Positions 11,226 to 18,797 of a DNA stretch of 58,698 bases are shown here, in pieces. A program made the translations under genes and the position numbers. This DNA comes from Nakamurella sp. GTDB taxonomy: Bacteria; Actinomycetota; Actinomycetes; Mycobacteriales; Nakamurellaceae. The DNA lies in the NCBI GenBank assembly GCA_017848755.1, contig JAFIHI010000010.1, positions 1 to 58,698 on the forward strand, given 5' to 3'. Each line of letters starts with the position of its first letter. Positions within the stretch are counted from its first letter, which is position 1. A model generated the notes under the pieces. That model made no database searches, was not told the origin of the DNA, and saw nothing but the letters and a program-made list of their open reading frames with translations.

Positions 11226-11285
11226 GCCACCAACGGTTCCCGAAGCGGGCGCCCGGCACCATCGGGGATCGCCCGGGTTTGCAGA

Positions 11286-11337
11286 TCCAGGGTGAACCCT
11301 GATCCGCGCGGGCGCGCTCGCGTGGAACCCTGGTGAG
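11286..11337. promoter_or_regulatory. Candidate operator in the pspC/kinase divergent region
   Basis: CAGGGT (11288-11293), two bases, then ACCCTG (11296-11301) form a perfect 6-bp-arm palindrome. A second AACCCTGG half-site follows about 40 bp later (near 11325), just before the kinase start. A site between the two divergent genes would suit autoregulation by the adjacent LuxR-type response regulator. No binding consensus known to me matches it exactly. Confidence 0.35.
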
Positions 11338-12831
11338 GTGAGCTCGTCCGAGATCCTGCGCACGCCGGACGGCATGGTGGCCCTGGTGCGGCCGCTCGAC
11401 GGCAGGGTGCTGGCGGGGGTAGCCGCCGGGGTCGCCACGCACCTGCGGCTGCCGGTCGGCGTGGTGCGGGTCGCCTTCGTCGTACTGTCGCTGATGGCCG
11501 GGGCGGGCGTGGTGGCCTATGCGCTGTTGTGGATCTTCGTGCCGCAGGTACAGTCCGACGGTCCGGTGGCCGGCGCCGGGACCGGCGCTGTGGCCGGCGC
11601 CGCCGGAGCTGCCCTGCCTCGCGCGGCCGCGCCCGCCGAACGCCGCCAGGCCATCGGCATCGCCACCCTCGGCGTGGCCATCCTGATCGCCGCGCTCGCA
11701 TTGGGCCTCGGGCGCTACATGGGCGTCCTGGTGGCGCCGCTGGCCGTGGTGGCGATCGGTGGTGCGTTCATTTGGCGGGAGGCGGACGAAACCCGCCGCG
11801 AGCGCTGGCGGCGTACGGCGGCTGGGTTCGCCCGGCCGGGGCGTGCGGCGCTGTGGCGGATCGTCGGCGGGATCACCCTGGTGATCGGCGGTCTCGCCGT
11901 CTTCGCGGTCGGGCAACTCGACTTCGCCGCCGCCCGGTCGGCGCTCATCGCGGTGCTGCTGACCCTCGTCGGCGTCGCGGTGATCACCGTGCCGTGGCTG
12001 GCTCGGCTGGTGCGCGATCTCGGTGCCGAGCGCCGCGAGCGTATCCGTCAGCGGGAACGAGCCGAGGTGGCCGCCCACCTGCACGACTCGGTGCTGCAGA
12101 CGCTCGCCCTGATCCAACGCCAGTCGGCCGACCCCCGGGAGGTGCAGCGGCTCGCGCGCAGCCAGGAGCGCGAGCTGCGCGCGTGGCTGTACGGCCCGGC
12201 CGGGTACGCGAGCGAGGCCCGCGCGGCCGATGGCGCCGGGGCGGCCGGCGGCTGGACCGAGGCCTGGACCGAGGCCTGGGTCGCCGCCTGGGTCGGCGGT
12301 GAGAGCGACGGCTGGCCGGGCGGCGAGAGCACCGACGGCCTGCCGGGCAACGACGGCGGAACGCCGCGAACAACGTCATATTCGGCGGGAAGCCAGACGC
12401 CCAGCCAGCCGTGCCCGCAGACGCTGGCCGCCGCCCTCGCCCAGGTGTCCGGCGAGGTCGAGGACGCCTACGCGATCACCATCGAGCCGGTCGTGGTGGG
12501 CGATGCGCCGATGACGCCGCATCTCGCCGCGCTGGTCGCGGCCGCACGGGAGGCGATGGTCAATGCCGCGAAACACGCTGGGGTGCAAGAGGTCAGCGTG
12601 TACGGGGAGGTCGAGTCCGGCGCGGCGTCGGTATTCGTGCGGGATCGCGGCAGCGGGTTCGATCCGGCTGCCGTCAGCCCCGACCGGCGCGGACTCGCGG
12701 AATCCATCCGCGGCCGGATGCAGCGGCACGGCGGCACCGCGCAAGTCCGCTCGTCGCCGGGCAGCGGCACCGAGATCGTCCTCAGCGTGCCCGTGTCGGC
12801 GGACACGGTGAGCGCGGATGCGGCAGACTGA
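11338..12831 (+). CDS. PspC-domain sensor histidine kinase (LiaS/NarX-like)
   Basis: A 497-residue HisKA_3-type kinase. The PspC domain is N-terminal (about 20-70) and four or so membrane helices follow to residue 220. The dimerisation box AAHLHDSVLQTLALIQRQ has the phosphorylated His249, and the C-terminal HATPase domain has EAMVNAAKHAG, the G1 box RDRGSGFD and the G2-like GSGTEIVLSVP. Between H-box and ATPase is an unusual linker (about 295-355) with tryptophans every four residues (W306, 310, 314, 318) and Gly/Asp-rich sequence, containing a TATGACG repeat. GTG 11338 is the assigned start; ATG 11374 is an alternative. It pairs with the downstream regulator. Confidence 0.88.
   Translation: MSSSEILRTPDGMVALVRPLDGRVLAGVAAGVATHLRLPVGVVRVAFVVLSLMAGAGVVAYALLWIFVPQVQSDGPVAGAGTGAVAGAAGAALPRAAAPAERRQAIGIATLGVAILIAALALGLGRYMGVLVAPLAVVAIGGAFIWREADETRRERWRRTAAGFARPGRAALWRIVGGITLVIGGLAVFAVGQLDFAAARSALIAVLLTLVGVAVITVPWLARLVRDLGAERRERIRQRERAEVAAHLHDSVLQTLALIQRQSADPREVQRLARSQERELRAWLYGPAGYASEARAADGAGAAGGWTEAWTEAWVAAWVGGESDGWPGGESTDGLPGNDGGTPRTTSYSAGSQTPSQPCPQTLAAALAQVSGEVEDAYAITIEPVVVGDAPMTPHLAALVAAAREAMVNAAKHAGVQEVSVYGEVESGAASVFVRDRGSGFDPAAVSPDRRGLAESIRGRMQRHGGTAQVRSSPGSGTEIVLSVPVSADTVSADAAD
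12367..12383 (-). repeat. TATGACG dispersed motif (exact core)
   Basis: Minus strand GAATATGACGTTGTTCG, in the non-conserved linker of the PspC-domain histidine kinase. Confidence 0.85.
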
Positions 12832-12893
12832 CGAGCAGTGTAGTCCAGGGGCGTCCGGTGCCGGCCGGGCATCCCGCCACCGGAGGTGTGATC

Positions 12894-13550
12894 GTGTCGC
12901 CGTGTCGGGTTTTCCTGGTCGACGACCATGCGCTGTTCCGCGCGGGAGTCAAGGCCGAACTGGCGAACCTCGGTGACGAGCGCATCGAGGTGGTCGGTGA
13001 GGCCGGATCGGTGAACGAGGCCATCGTCCGGATCGGCGCGGATCCGCCGGACGTGGTGCTGCTCGACGTGCACATGCCGGACGGCGGCGGGCGGGCCGTG
13101 CTCGACCAGCTGCACCCGACGCTGCCCGGTGTCGTGTTCCTGGCCCTCTCCGTCTCCGACGCGGCCGAGGACGTGATCAACGTGATCCGCGGCGGCGCGC
13201 GTGGGTACGTCACCAAGACGATCTCCGGGCGGGAACTGGCCGACGCGATCGTTAGGGTCGCCGCGGGCGACGCGGTGTTCTCGCCGCGGCTGGCCGGATT
13301 CGTCCTCGATGCGTTCTCCGACAAGCCTTCCGCGGCAAGCGTTTCCGACCCGGAGCTGGACCTGCTTTCGCCGCGCGAGCGGGAGGTGTTGCGGCTGCTG
13401 GCGCGCGGCTACACCTATAAGGAAATCGCCGCGGAACTGTTCATCTCCGTGAAGACAGTTGAGACCCACGCCTCCAGCGTGCTGCGCAAGACGCAGATGT
13501 CCAACCGGCACGCGTTGTCCCGCTGGGCCACCGAGCGGCGGCTGGTGTGA
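12894..13550 (+). CDS. NarL/LuxR-family response regulator
   Basis: A 218-residue regulator: receiver domain with DDHALFRAG (acidic pocket), phosphoacceptor Asp58 in VVLLDVHMPDG and the switch lysine in YVTKTISG. A C-terminal LuxR HTH follows (LSPREREVLRLLARGYTYKEIAAELFISVKTVETH). GTG 12894 is chosen because CGGAGG at 12881-12886 is correctly spaced; the 62-bp gap to the kinase supports one operon. Likely target: the divergent pspC gene and its own operon. Its stop overlaps the start of the CapA-like gene (GTGA). Confidence 0.92.
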   Translation: MSPCRVFLVDDHALFRAGVKAELANLGDERIEVVGEAGSVNEAIVRIGADPPDVVLLDVHMPDGGGRAVLDQLHPTLPGVVFLALSVSDAAEDVINVIRGGARGYVTKTISGRELADAIVRVAAGDAVFSPRLAGFVLDAFSDKPSAASVSDPELDLLSPREREVLRLLARGYTYKEIAAELFISVKTVETHASSVLRKTQMSNRHALSRWATERRLV

Positions 13551-14827
13551 GGCGACCCGCGGTTCCGGCCACGGTTGCTGTCGCGGCCGCTGCGGTGATC
13601 ACTGCGGTGACCCTGTCCGGATGCGTGGCGTCGCGGGGCGCCGATAGGCTCGTCGGTACGGTGACCAGCACCCGCTCGACGGGTGAAAATTCGACTGGAT
13701 CGGTTGCCGCGCCACCTTTTTCGAGTATGACGACGTTCGCGGCGGCTTCGCCGCCGGATACGGCCTCGTCCAGCGGTGCGGCCGGCGCGAGCAGTGCGAC
13801 CGGTGCGGCGACCGGGGTGGCACGCGCCCCCGCAACCGCGATGAGCACGGCGGGCTCGACACCTGCGGATCAGACTCCGAAGGTCGAGCCGCCCGGCGAG
13901 TTCACCGTGGCCCTGGCCGGCGATGTCAACTTCTCCGGCCGCACTGCGACGCTGCTGGCTGAGGACCCGGCGACGGCGCTGCGCGAGGCTGCCGCCCAGT
14001 TGAGCCCGGCCGACCTCACCATGGTGAACCTCGAGTCGGCCATCACCACGCGCGGCACTCCGGCGCCCAAGGAGTTCCACTTCCGCGCTCCGGCAACGGC
14101 TCTCGACGCACTCGCCGCCGGCGGGGTGGATCTGGTGACCATGGCCAACAACCACGCCGTGGATTACGGCGATCAGGGCCTGGCCGACACCCTCGCTGCG
14201 GTCAAGGATTCGCCGATACCGGTCCTCGGCATCGGCGCCGACGCCGCGCAGGCGTACGCGCCGTGGATCGGCACCGTCCGCGGCGTGCGGGTCGCGGTCT
14301 TGGCTGCCAGCCAGGTCCACGACTGGACGACGGCCACCCACACCGCGACTGCCACGAAACCCGGTATCGCGAGCGCGTTCTCGCCGCAGCTCATCGCCGC
14401 CGTGAAGGCGGCGAAGGCGCGGGCCGACGTGGTCATCGTTTACCTGCACTGGGGCATCGAGTATCAGACCTGCCCGTCCGGCGAGCAGCGATCGCTGGCC
14501 GACGCGCTGGCGAAGGCCGGCGCCACCGCCGTCGTCGGCACCCACGTGCACGTGCTGCAAGGTGCCGGCTGGCGCAGCGACGGCAGCTACGTCGCCTACG
14601 GCCTGGGCAACTACTACTGGTGGAAGTCCTTCGGGAATCAGCAGGACGACAACGGCGTGCTCACACTGACTTTCGATGCGAACAGCGTCATATCCGCTCG
14701 CTTCCTACCCACCCATCTGGACGATCGCGGAGTACCCCAGGTCGCGACCGGGCCGCAGCGAGATCGCATCGACGCCGAATGGGCGCGCGACCGGCAATGC
14801 GCCGGCCTCACGGCGACCCCGCCCTGA
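13547..14827 (+). CDS. CapA/PgsA-like metallophosphatase lipoprotein
   Basis: A 426-residue protein starting at GTG 13547, overlapping the response-regulator stop by four bases. It has a lipoprotein signal peptide with lipobox LSGC (Cys26), then a roughly 85-residue Ser/Thr/Ala-rich linker. The PGA_cap domain shows LAGDVNFSGR, NLESAITTRG, FRAPATALDAL, MANNHAVDYG, YLHWGIEYQ and GTHVHVLQG. Related proteins take part in poly-gamma-glutamate export or anchoring, and the fold is calcineurin-like, but many actinobacterial members have no assigned substrate. Coupling to the two-component system suggests a cell-envelope role. Two TATGACG repeats lie in the gene, one in the linker and one near the C-terminus. 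Confidence 0.85.
   Translation: MRRPAVPATVAVAAAAVITAVTLSGCVASRGADRLVGTVTSTRSTGENSTGSVAAPPFSSMTTFAAASPPDTASSSGAAGASSATGAATGVARAPATAMSTAGSTPADQTPKVEPPGEFTVALAGDVNFSGRTATLLAEDPATALREAAAQLSPADLTMVNLESAITTRGTPAPKEFHFRAPATALDALAAGGVDLVTMANNHAVDYGDQGLADTLAAVKDSPIPVLGIGADAAQAYAPWIGTVRGVRVAVLAASQVHDWTTATHTATATKPGIASAFSPQLIAAVKAAKARADVVIVYLHWGIEYQTCPSGEQRSLADALAKAGATAVVGTHVHVLQGAGWRSDGSYVAYGLGNYYWWKSFGNQQDDNGVLTLTFDANSVISARFLPTHLDDRGVPQVATGPQRDRIDAEWARDRQCAGLTATPP
13723..13739 (+). repeat. TATGACG dispersed motif (exact core)
   Basis: GAGTATGACGACGTTCG followed by CGGC, in the Ser/Thr/Ala linker of the CapA-like lipoprotein. Confidence 0.9.
14679..14695 (-). repeat. TATGACG dispersed motif (exact core)
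   Basis: Minus strand GGATATGACGCTGTTCG, within the last domain of the CapA-like gene (protein DANSVISARF). Confidence 0.85.
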
Positions 14828-14848
14828 GCCGATGCGTAGACAGCGGGC

Positions 14849-15199
14849 CTACTTCCGGCCGAGCTGCCCGCGGCCGAGTGAGAGCAGTAGCATGCCGAGT
14901 TCGGTGCCCGCCGGGCCGAGCACGGCGAAACGGTCCAGGATCTTCATCTCGCGGCTGTAGACGATGCGGGTGCCGCCCTCGGAGGCGCGGGCCGCGCCGA
15001 TCGCGTGGGAGATCTCGCTGCGGCGCTGGATCAGCCGGACCAATTCCGAGTCGATCTCGTCGATCTCGGCGCGCATCTCGGTGATCGTGCGGCCGTCGTG
15101 CTCCGGGCTCGCGGCGCCGGTCGGGACGGGGCCGTGCGGCCGCGTCTCGCGCAGAGCCATGGTCGCCTCCGGGGTTGTCGCCGCTGTCTGGGTACTCAT
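14849..15199 (-). CDS. AroQ-type chorismate mutase
   Basis: A 116-residue intracellular chorismate mutase (chorismate to prephenate, for Phe/Tyr synthesis). It has the three-helix AroQ pattern: ITEMRAEIDEIDSELVRLIQRRSEISHAIGAARAS, then the third helix from REMKILDRFAVLGPAGTELG. The catalytic arginines and lysine are conserved, and it ends LLLSLGRGQLGRK like the Rv0948c family, which needs DAHP synthase for full activity in M. tuberculosis. ATG 15199 has GAGGAG upstream. It lies divergent to uvrD1, as in mycobacteria. Confidence 0.92.
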   Translation of the reverse strand: MSTQTAATTPEATMALRETRPHGPVPTGAASPEHDGRTITEMRAEIDEIDSELVRLIQRRSEISHAIGAARASEGGTRIVYSREMKILDRFAVLGPAGTELGMLLLSLGRGQLGRK

Positions 15200-15242
15200 G
15201 TCGTGCTCCTCATTCTGCCCCGGCCCACCGCCCCGAACACGG

Positions 15243-15275
15243 AAAACGCCCCGGGGCCGGAAGACCTCGGGGCGT
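15243..15275 (-). terminator. Intrinsic terminator on the minus strand, between uvrD1 and chorismate mutase
   Basis: Read on the minus strand, ACGCCCCGAGG (15275-15265) pairs with CCCCGGGGCGT (15256-15246) with one mismatch, and the hairpin runs straight into GTTTT. Both annotated neighbours start near here and diverge, so neither needs a terminator at this place. It therefore implies a transcript ending here, most simply that of the small ORF at 15293-15409. Confidence 0.65.
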
Positions 15276-15292
15276 CGCGTTTGCGGGAAGAC

Positions 15293-15409
15293 TCAGCCGC
15301 GCACGGGCACCGGGGTCCGGTACCCATAAAAAAACTCGCGGCGAGCCATGGGGATATTGAACCACATCGGCGCGGTGCGTGTCGCGTAGACGGGTTCCGG
15401 GACGTCCAT
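15293..15409 (-). CDS. Candidate 38-residue small protein upstream of chorismate mutase
   Basis: ATG 15409 reads MDVPEPVYATRTAPMWFNIP then MARREFFYGYRTPVPVRG and a TGA at 15293-15295. Seventeen bases after the stop an intrinsic hairpin with a T-run begins on the same strand. Unlike the surrounding shadow ORFs, it is rich in aromatic and Pro residues and contains a heptameric A/T run (TTTTTTT on the coding strand), rare in this genome. No strong Shine-Dalgarno is visible. An internal ATG (codon 15, MWFNIP) is an alternative start. It could equally be a small RNA. Family unknown to me. Confidence 0.4.
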   Translation of the reverse strand: MDVPEPVYATRTAPMWFNIPMARREFFYGYRTPVPVRG

Positions 15410-15452
15410 GCGCACCGGCCGTCGCCCGGGGGCGGTAGCGTCTGAAGGCGAT

Positions 15453-17981
15453 ATGACATCTCTGTTCGATCTCCCCCCGGACCCCGCTGGCACCGGCGCA
15501 GCAGCGCTGCCGTGGTGGGCCGAGCATGCTGCCGCGGACGCCGCTCGCCCGCAGTCGCCGGACGTCGACGCCCTGCTCGCCGACCTCAACCCTGCGCAGC
15601 GCCAGGCCGTCACACACCGCGGCACGCCGCTCTTGGTGGTGGCCGGCGCGGGGTCCGGGAAGACCCGGGTGCTCACCCGGCGGATCGCCTACCTGCTCGC
15701 CACCGGCGCGGCCCGGCCCGGCGAGATCCTGGCGATCACGTTCACCAACAAGGCCGCCGCCGAGATGAAGGAACGCGTGGCCGCCCAGATCGGTCCGCGC
15801 GCCCGCGCCATGTGGGTGTCCACGTTCCACTCGTTATGCGTGCGCATCCTGCGGGCGGAGGCGCAGCACCTGCCTGTGAAGTCGACCTTCACGATCTACG
15901 ACGCAGCCGATTCGCAACGCCTGGTTGCGCTCGTTGCCGAGGGCCTGAACCTGGACACGAAGAAGCACACCGCGCGCACCCTCGCCGCGGCCATCTCCAC
16001 CCTGAAGAACGATCTTGCTACCCCTGAGATCGCCCGGCAGCGGGCCGATTCCGAGTACGCGCGGCTCGTCGCGGACGTCTACGAGGGCTACCAGCGGCGG
16101 CTCGAATCCGCCGCGGCCTACGACTTCGACGACCTCATCCTGCAGACCGTGCTGCTCTTCCAGGCGCACCCCACCGTCGCCGAGCACTACCGCCGCCGCT
16201 TCCGGCACGTGCTAGTGGACGAATACCAGGACACCAACCATGCGCAGTACGTGCTGGTTCGCGAACTGGCGGGCGGAGCGGTGGGTGGACTGCCGATGGC
16301 GGAGCTCGTTGTGGTCGGCGATGCGGACCAGTCCATCTATGCCTTCCGCGGCGCCTCGATCCGCAACATCACCGAGTTCGAGAAGGATTACCCCGACGCG
16401 ACAACGGTTCTGCTGGAGCAGAACTACCGTTCCACGCAGAACATCCTCTCCGCGGCGAACGCCGTCATCGCCAGGAATGCGAAACGCCGGCGCAAGAACC
16501 TCTGGACGGATTCCGGCGACGGCGAACGCATCGTCGGATACGTCGGGGACGACGAATACGACGAGGCCCGCTTTATCTGCGACGAGATCGACAGGCTCTG
16601 TGACACAGGCGATGTCACCTACGGCGACGTCGCCGTGTTCTATCGCACGAATGCGTCGTCGCGGGCGATTGAGGACATCTTCGTTCGCGCCGGCATGCCC
16701 TATCGGATCGTCGGCGGCGTGCGGTTCTACGAGCGCAAGGAGGTCAAGGACGCGCTCGCGTACCTGCGGGTCGTGGCCAACCGCACCGACGAGGTGAGCC
16801 TGCGCCGGATCATCAACACGCCCAAGCGAGGCATCGGTGACCGTGCTCTCGCCACCGTCGCGATCTTCGCGGAGCAGGAGCGGATCGCCTTCGCGGACGC
16901 GCTCGCGCGATGCCGCGAGATCCCTTCTCTCGCACCGCGTTCCGCGAACGCGATCGGCTGTTTCGTCGATCTTCTCGGCGAACTGGACGAGGTGGTCGAC
17001 CAGGGTGGCGAGCCCGCGGACGTGCTCACCGCGGTCCTGGAGCGCACCGGGTACCGCGCCGAGCTCGATGCGTCGGACGATCCGCAGGACGCCTCGCGGC
17101 TGGAGAACCTCGAACAGCTCGTCACGGTGCTGCGGGACGTGGCGGAAGGCGTCATCGCGGCGCGCAAAGCCGAGAGCACCGCCGAGAGCACTGCAGCGAG
17201 CGTGGCCGAGAGTGCAGCCGACGGCGCAGCGACCGTGGGCGGTCCGGATGGATCAGTCGCTCCTGCCGACGTGGCCGCTGGCGGCGGAACTCTTGCGCCG
17301 CGCGAGGTGCTCGGCGCCGTGCTGGAGCAGCTCTCCCTGGTGGCGGACGCAGACTCGGTGCCCGATTCCGCCGAGGGCGTCGTCACGCTGATGACCCTGC
17401 ATACGGCCAAGGGACTGGAGTTCCCGGTCGTCTTTCTCACCGGCTGGGAGGACGGCATGTTCCCGCATCAGCGGTCGATGGGCGACGAGGCAGAGCTGGC
17501 CGAGGAGCGTCGCCTCGCCTACGTCGGTATCACCCGCGCGCGTCAGCGGCTGTACGTCTCGCGCGCCCTGACGCGGTCGGCATGGGGTTCGCCGGTGGAG
17601 AATCCGCCGTCCAGGTTCCTGGACGAGATCCCCGCCGAGCTGGTGGATTGGCGCCGACTGCCCGACGCCGCCGAGCCCTATGTCTCCCGCGATTCCCGGG
17701 CCCCGTTCGGTGGTGGCGGCTGGTCGGGTGTCTCGTCCGGCACGAACCGCGCGGCGCCGGTGACGGTCACCCGGTTCGCGTCCCGCAGCCTGCAGCCCGC
17801 CCGGCGCGGTCCGGCATTGCGACTAGCCGTGGGGGATAAAGTCTCCCACGACAAGTACGGCCTGGGCACCGTGTTGGAGGTCTCCGGGGCGGGCGGCCTG
17901 GAGACGGCGGTGATCGACTTCGGCACCGCCGGAAAGGTCCGCATGGTCCTCAACGGCAGCGCCCCCATGGTCAAGCTCTGA
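15453..17981 (+). CDS. uvrD1: ATP-dependent DNA helicase UvrD1/PcrA
   Basis: A superfamily 1A helicase for nucleotide-excision and strand-break repair. The 842-residue protein has Walker A GAGSGKT (65-71), motif Ia TFTNKAAAEMKERV, motif II DEYQDTNHAQ, motif III GDADQSIYAFRGA, motif IV QNYRSTQNIL, and motifs V and VI (TLHTAKGLEFPVVFLTG; YVGITRARQRLYVSRA). The C-terminus ends in a Tudor-like fold (DKYGLGTVLEVSG) that binds RNA polymerase in relatives. It is longer than M. tuberculosis UvrD1 (771): a Ser/Ala/Glu-rich stretch at about 572-610 (TAESTAASVAESAADG) is a likely disordered insertion. ATG 15453 is taken because the protein then starts MTSLFDLPPD; its GAAGG site is weak. Confidence 0.94.
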   Translation: MTSLFDLPPDPAGTGAAALPWWAEHAAADAARPQSPDVDALLADLNPAQRQAVTHRGTPLLVVAGAGSGKTRVLTRRIAYLLATGAARPGEILAITFTNKAAAEMKERVAAQIGPRARAMWVSTFHSLCVRILRAEAQHLPVKSTFTIYDAADSQRLVALVAEGLNLDTKKHTARTLAAAISTLKNDLATPEIARQRADSEYARLVADVYEGYQRRLESAAAYDFDDLILQTVLLFQAHPTVAEHYRRRFRHVLVDEYQDTNHAQYVLVRELAGGAVGGLPMAELVVVGDADQSIYAFRGASIRNITEFEKDYPDATTVLLEQNYRSTQNILSAANAVIARNAKRRRKNLWTDSGDGERIVGYVGDDEYDEARFICDEIDRLCDTGDVTYGDVAVFYRTNASSRAIEDIFVRAGMPYRIVGGVRFYERKEVKDALAYLRVVANRTDEVSLRRIINTPKRGIGDRALATVAIFAEQERIAFADALARCREIPSLAPRSANAIGCFVDLLGELDEVVDQGGEPADVLTAVLERTGYRAELDASDDPQDASRLENLEQLVTVLRDVAEGVIAARKAESTAESTAASVAESAADGAATVGGPDGSVAPADVAAGGGTLAPREVLGAVLEQLSLVADADSVPDSAEGVVTLMTLHTAKGLEFPVVFLTGWEDGMFPHQRSMGDEAELAEERRLAYVGITRARQRLYVSRALTRSAWGSPVENPPSRFLDEIPAELVDWRRLPDAAEPYVSRDSRAPFGGGGWSGVSSGTNRAAPVTVTRFASRSLQPARRGPALRLAVGDKVSHDKYGLGTVLEVSGAGGLETAVIDFGTAGKVRMVLNGSAPMVKL

Positions 17982-18527
17982 CGCAGCCCCGCCGCCAACA
18001 GGTCACGGTGCTGCGGCGTGCCTACTGCGCAGATCGGTACGACGCATCGGCAGAGTTCCGATTTCGCCCTCGGCGCCCTTCGAGACCCTTCCGGGCGGCG
18101 TCACGATCCGGGATCGACGGAACCGTGTGGCGTCACACAGCGCGTACAGCACTGGCCACGGGCGCGCCCGCGAGCGGCTATGCACTAGCGTAAATATGTT
18201 CTCCATAGCATACGGGTGGTGTGATCATTGACCGGCCCAGCGACTTCGGCGACTGGCTGGACCGGCTGGACGACCGAGCGCGGCCGGGGCGGACAGCGCC
18301 CGGATCGTGGTGAGCATGCACGGCCAGGAAGTCGACCTCGACCTCGCCAGCCTCGCTAGGCCCGACCATGCCGCGAGCGCCGGCGACCACTGAACGAGCC
18401 CGTAGGGCACATCCTCCGCTCGGCCCCGTTGAAGATGAGGCGTCACAGCCCGAGCCCGGGCGGCACTACGGGCCGGGAACGGGCGGAACCGTGTGGCTAC
18501 ACGCCGATCTCAGCGCAACGGTGGGCG
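17982..18527. other. Gene-poor, partly degraded 546-bp segment after uvrD1
   Basis: No convincing intact gene is seen. Two similar palindromic motifs stand 364 bp apart: GTGTGGCGTCACAC-type at 18125-18138 and CGTGTGGCTACACG at 18490-18503, each preceded by GAAC. Between them an AT-rich patch (TAAATATGTTCTCCATAGCATA, near 18190-18211, given here in two overlapping parts as TAAATATGTT and CTCCATAGCATA) precedes a short open frame with coding-like codon use. The segment borders a truncated TetR gene. It looks like a decayed regulatory region. Confidence 0.4.
18221..18393 (+). pseudogene. Possible frameshifted small acidic ORF
   Basis: GTG 18221 after GGGTGGT opens VIIDRPSDFGDWLDRLDDRA with strongly GC-ended codons and stops at TGA 18311-18313. 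In the next frame DSARIVVSMHGQEVDLDLAS runs to a TGA at 18391-18393. A single-base shift near 18285-18295 would join them into one protein of about 57 residues, beginning acidic and ending RPDHAASAGDH. This fits a small gene broken by a frameshift, but both halves are short and chance cannot be excluded. No family is recognised. Confidence 0.25.
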
Positions 18528-18797
18528 TCACGGCTCGGCAAGGAGGAGGCGGCGCCAGGCGTCGGCGAGCCGGTCGCGGAACGTGTCCGGTGTCCAGTGG
18601 CGTTGTTCCACGAGCAGCATCCAGTATTCGGTGCCGTTCATGCTCCAGATGATGTCCGCGACGGTATCGTCGTCCAGGTCTTCGCGAAGTTCGCCGGTGG
18701 CGCGGAGGTCGGCGGCGAAGTCGCGCATATGGCGGGCGCGGCGCTGCGGTAACGGCGGCGCCCCTAGGGCGGCGCTGCGAGGCGCCCCTGCCAGCGG
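18528..18797 (-). pseudogene. Truncated TetR-family regulator (C-terminal half only)
   Basis: The frame running from the permease stop codon to TGA 18528 encodes a TetR ligand-binding-type C-terminus: MRDFAADLRATGELREDL, then a DTVADIIWSMNGTEYWMLLV stretch, EQRHWTPDTFRDRLADAWRR and LLLAEP. This matches the usual DEAADVLWxxxxPEVYxLLVxxRGW pattern. The N-terminal DNA-binding helix-turn-helix is missing, as the upstream DNA is the end of the permease gene in the same frame. Only about 66-88 residues remain of a normal length near 200. Probably a deletion remnant. A truncated protein from ATG 18728 could still be made but would not bind DNA by the usual domain. Confidence 0.65.

Noticed and set aside
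13723-13739. LexA (SOS) box reading of the dispersed motif
   Set aside because: The GTTCG half-site is present but the required inverted CGAAC half at the right spacing is absent, and the motif is not confined to promoters.
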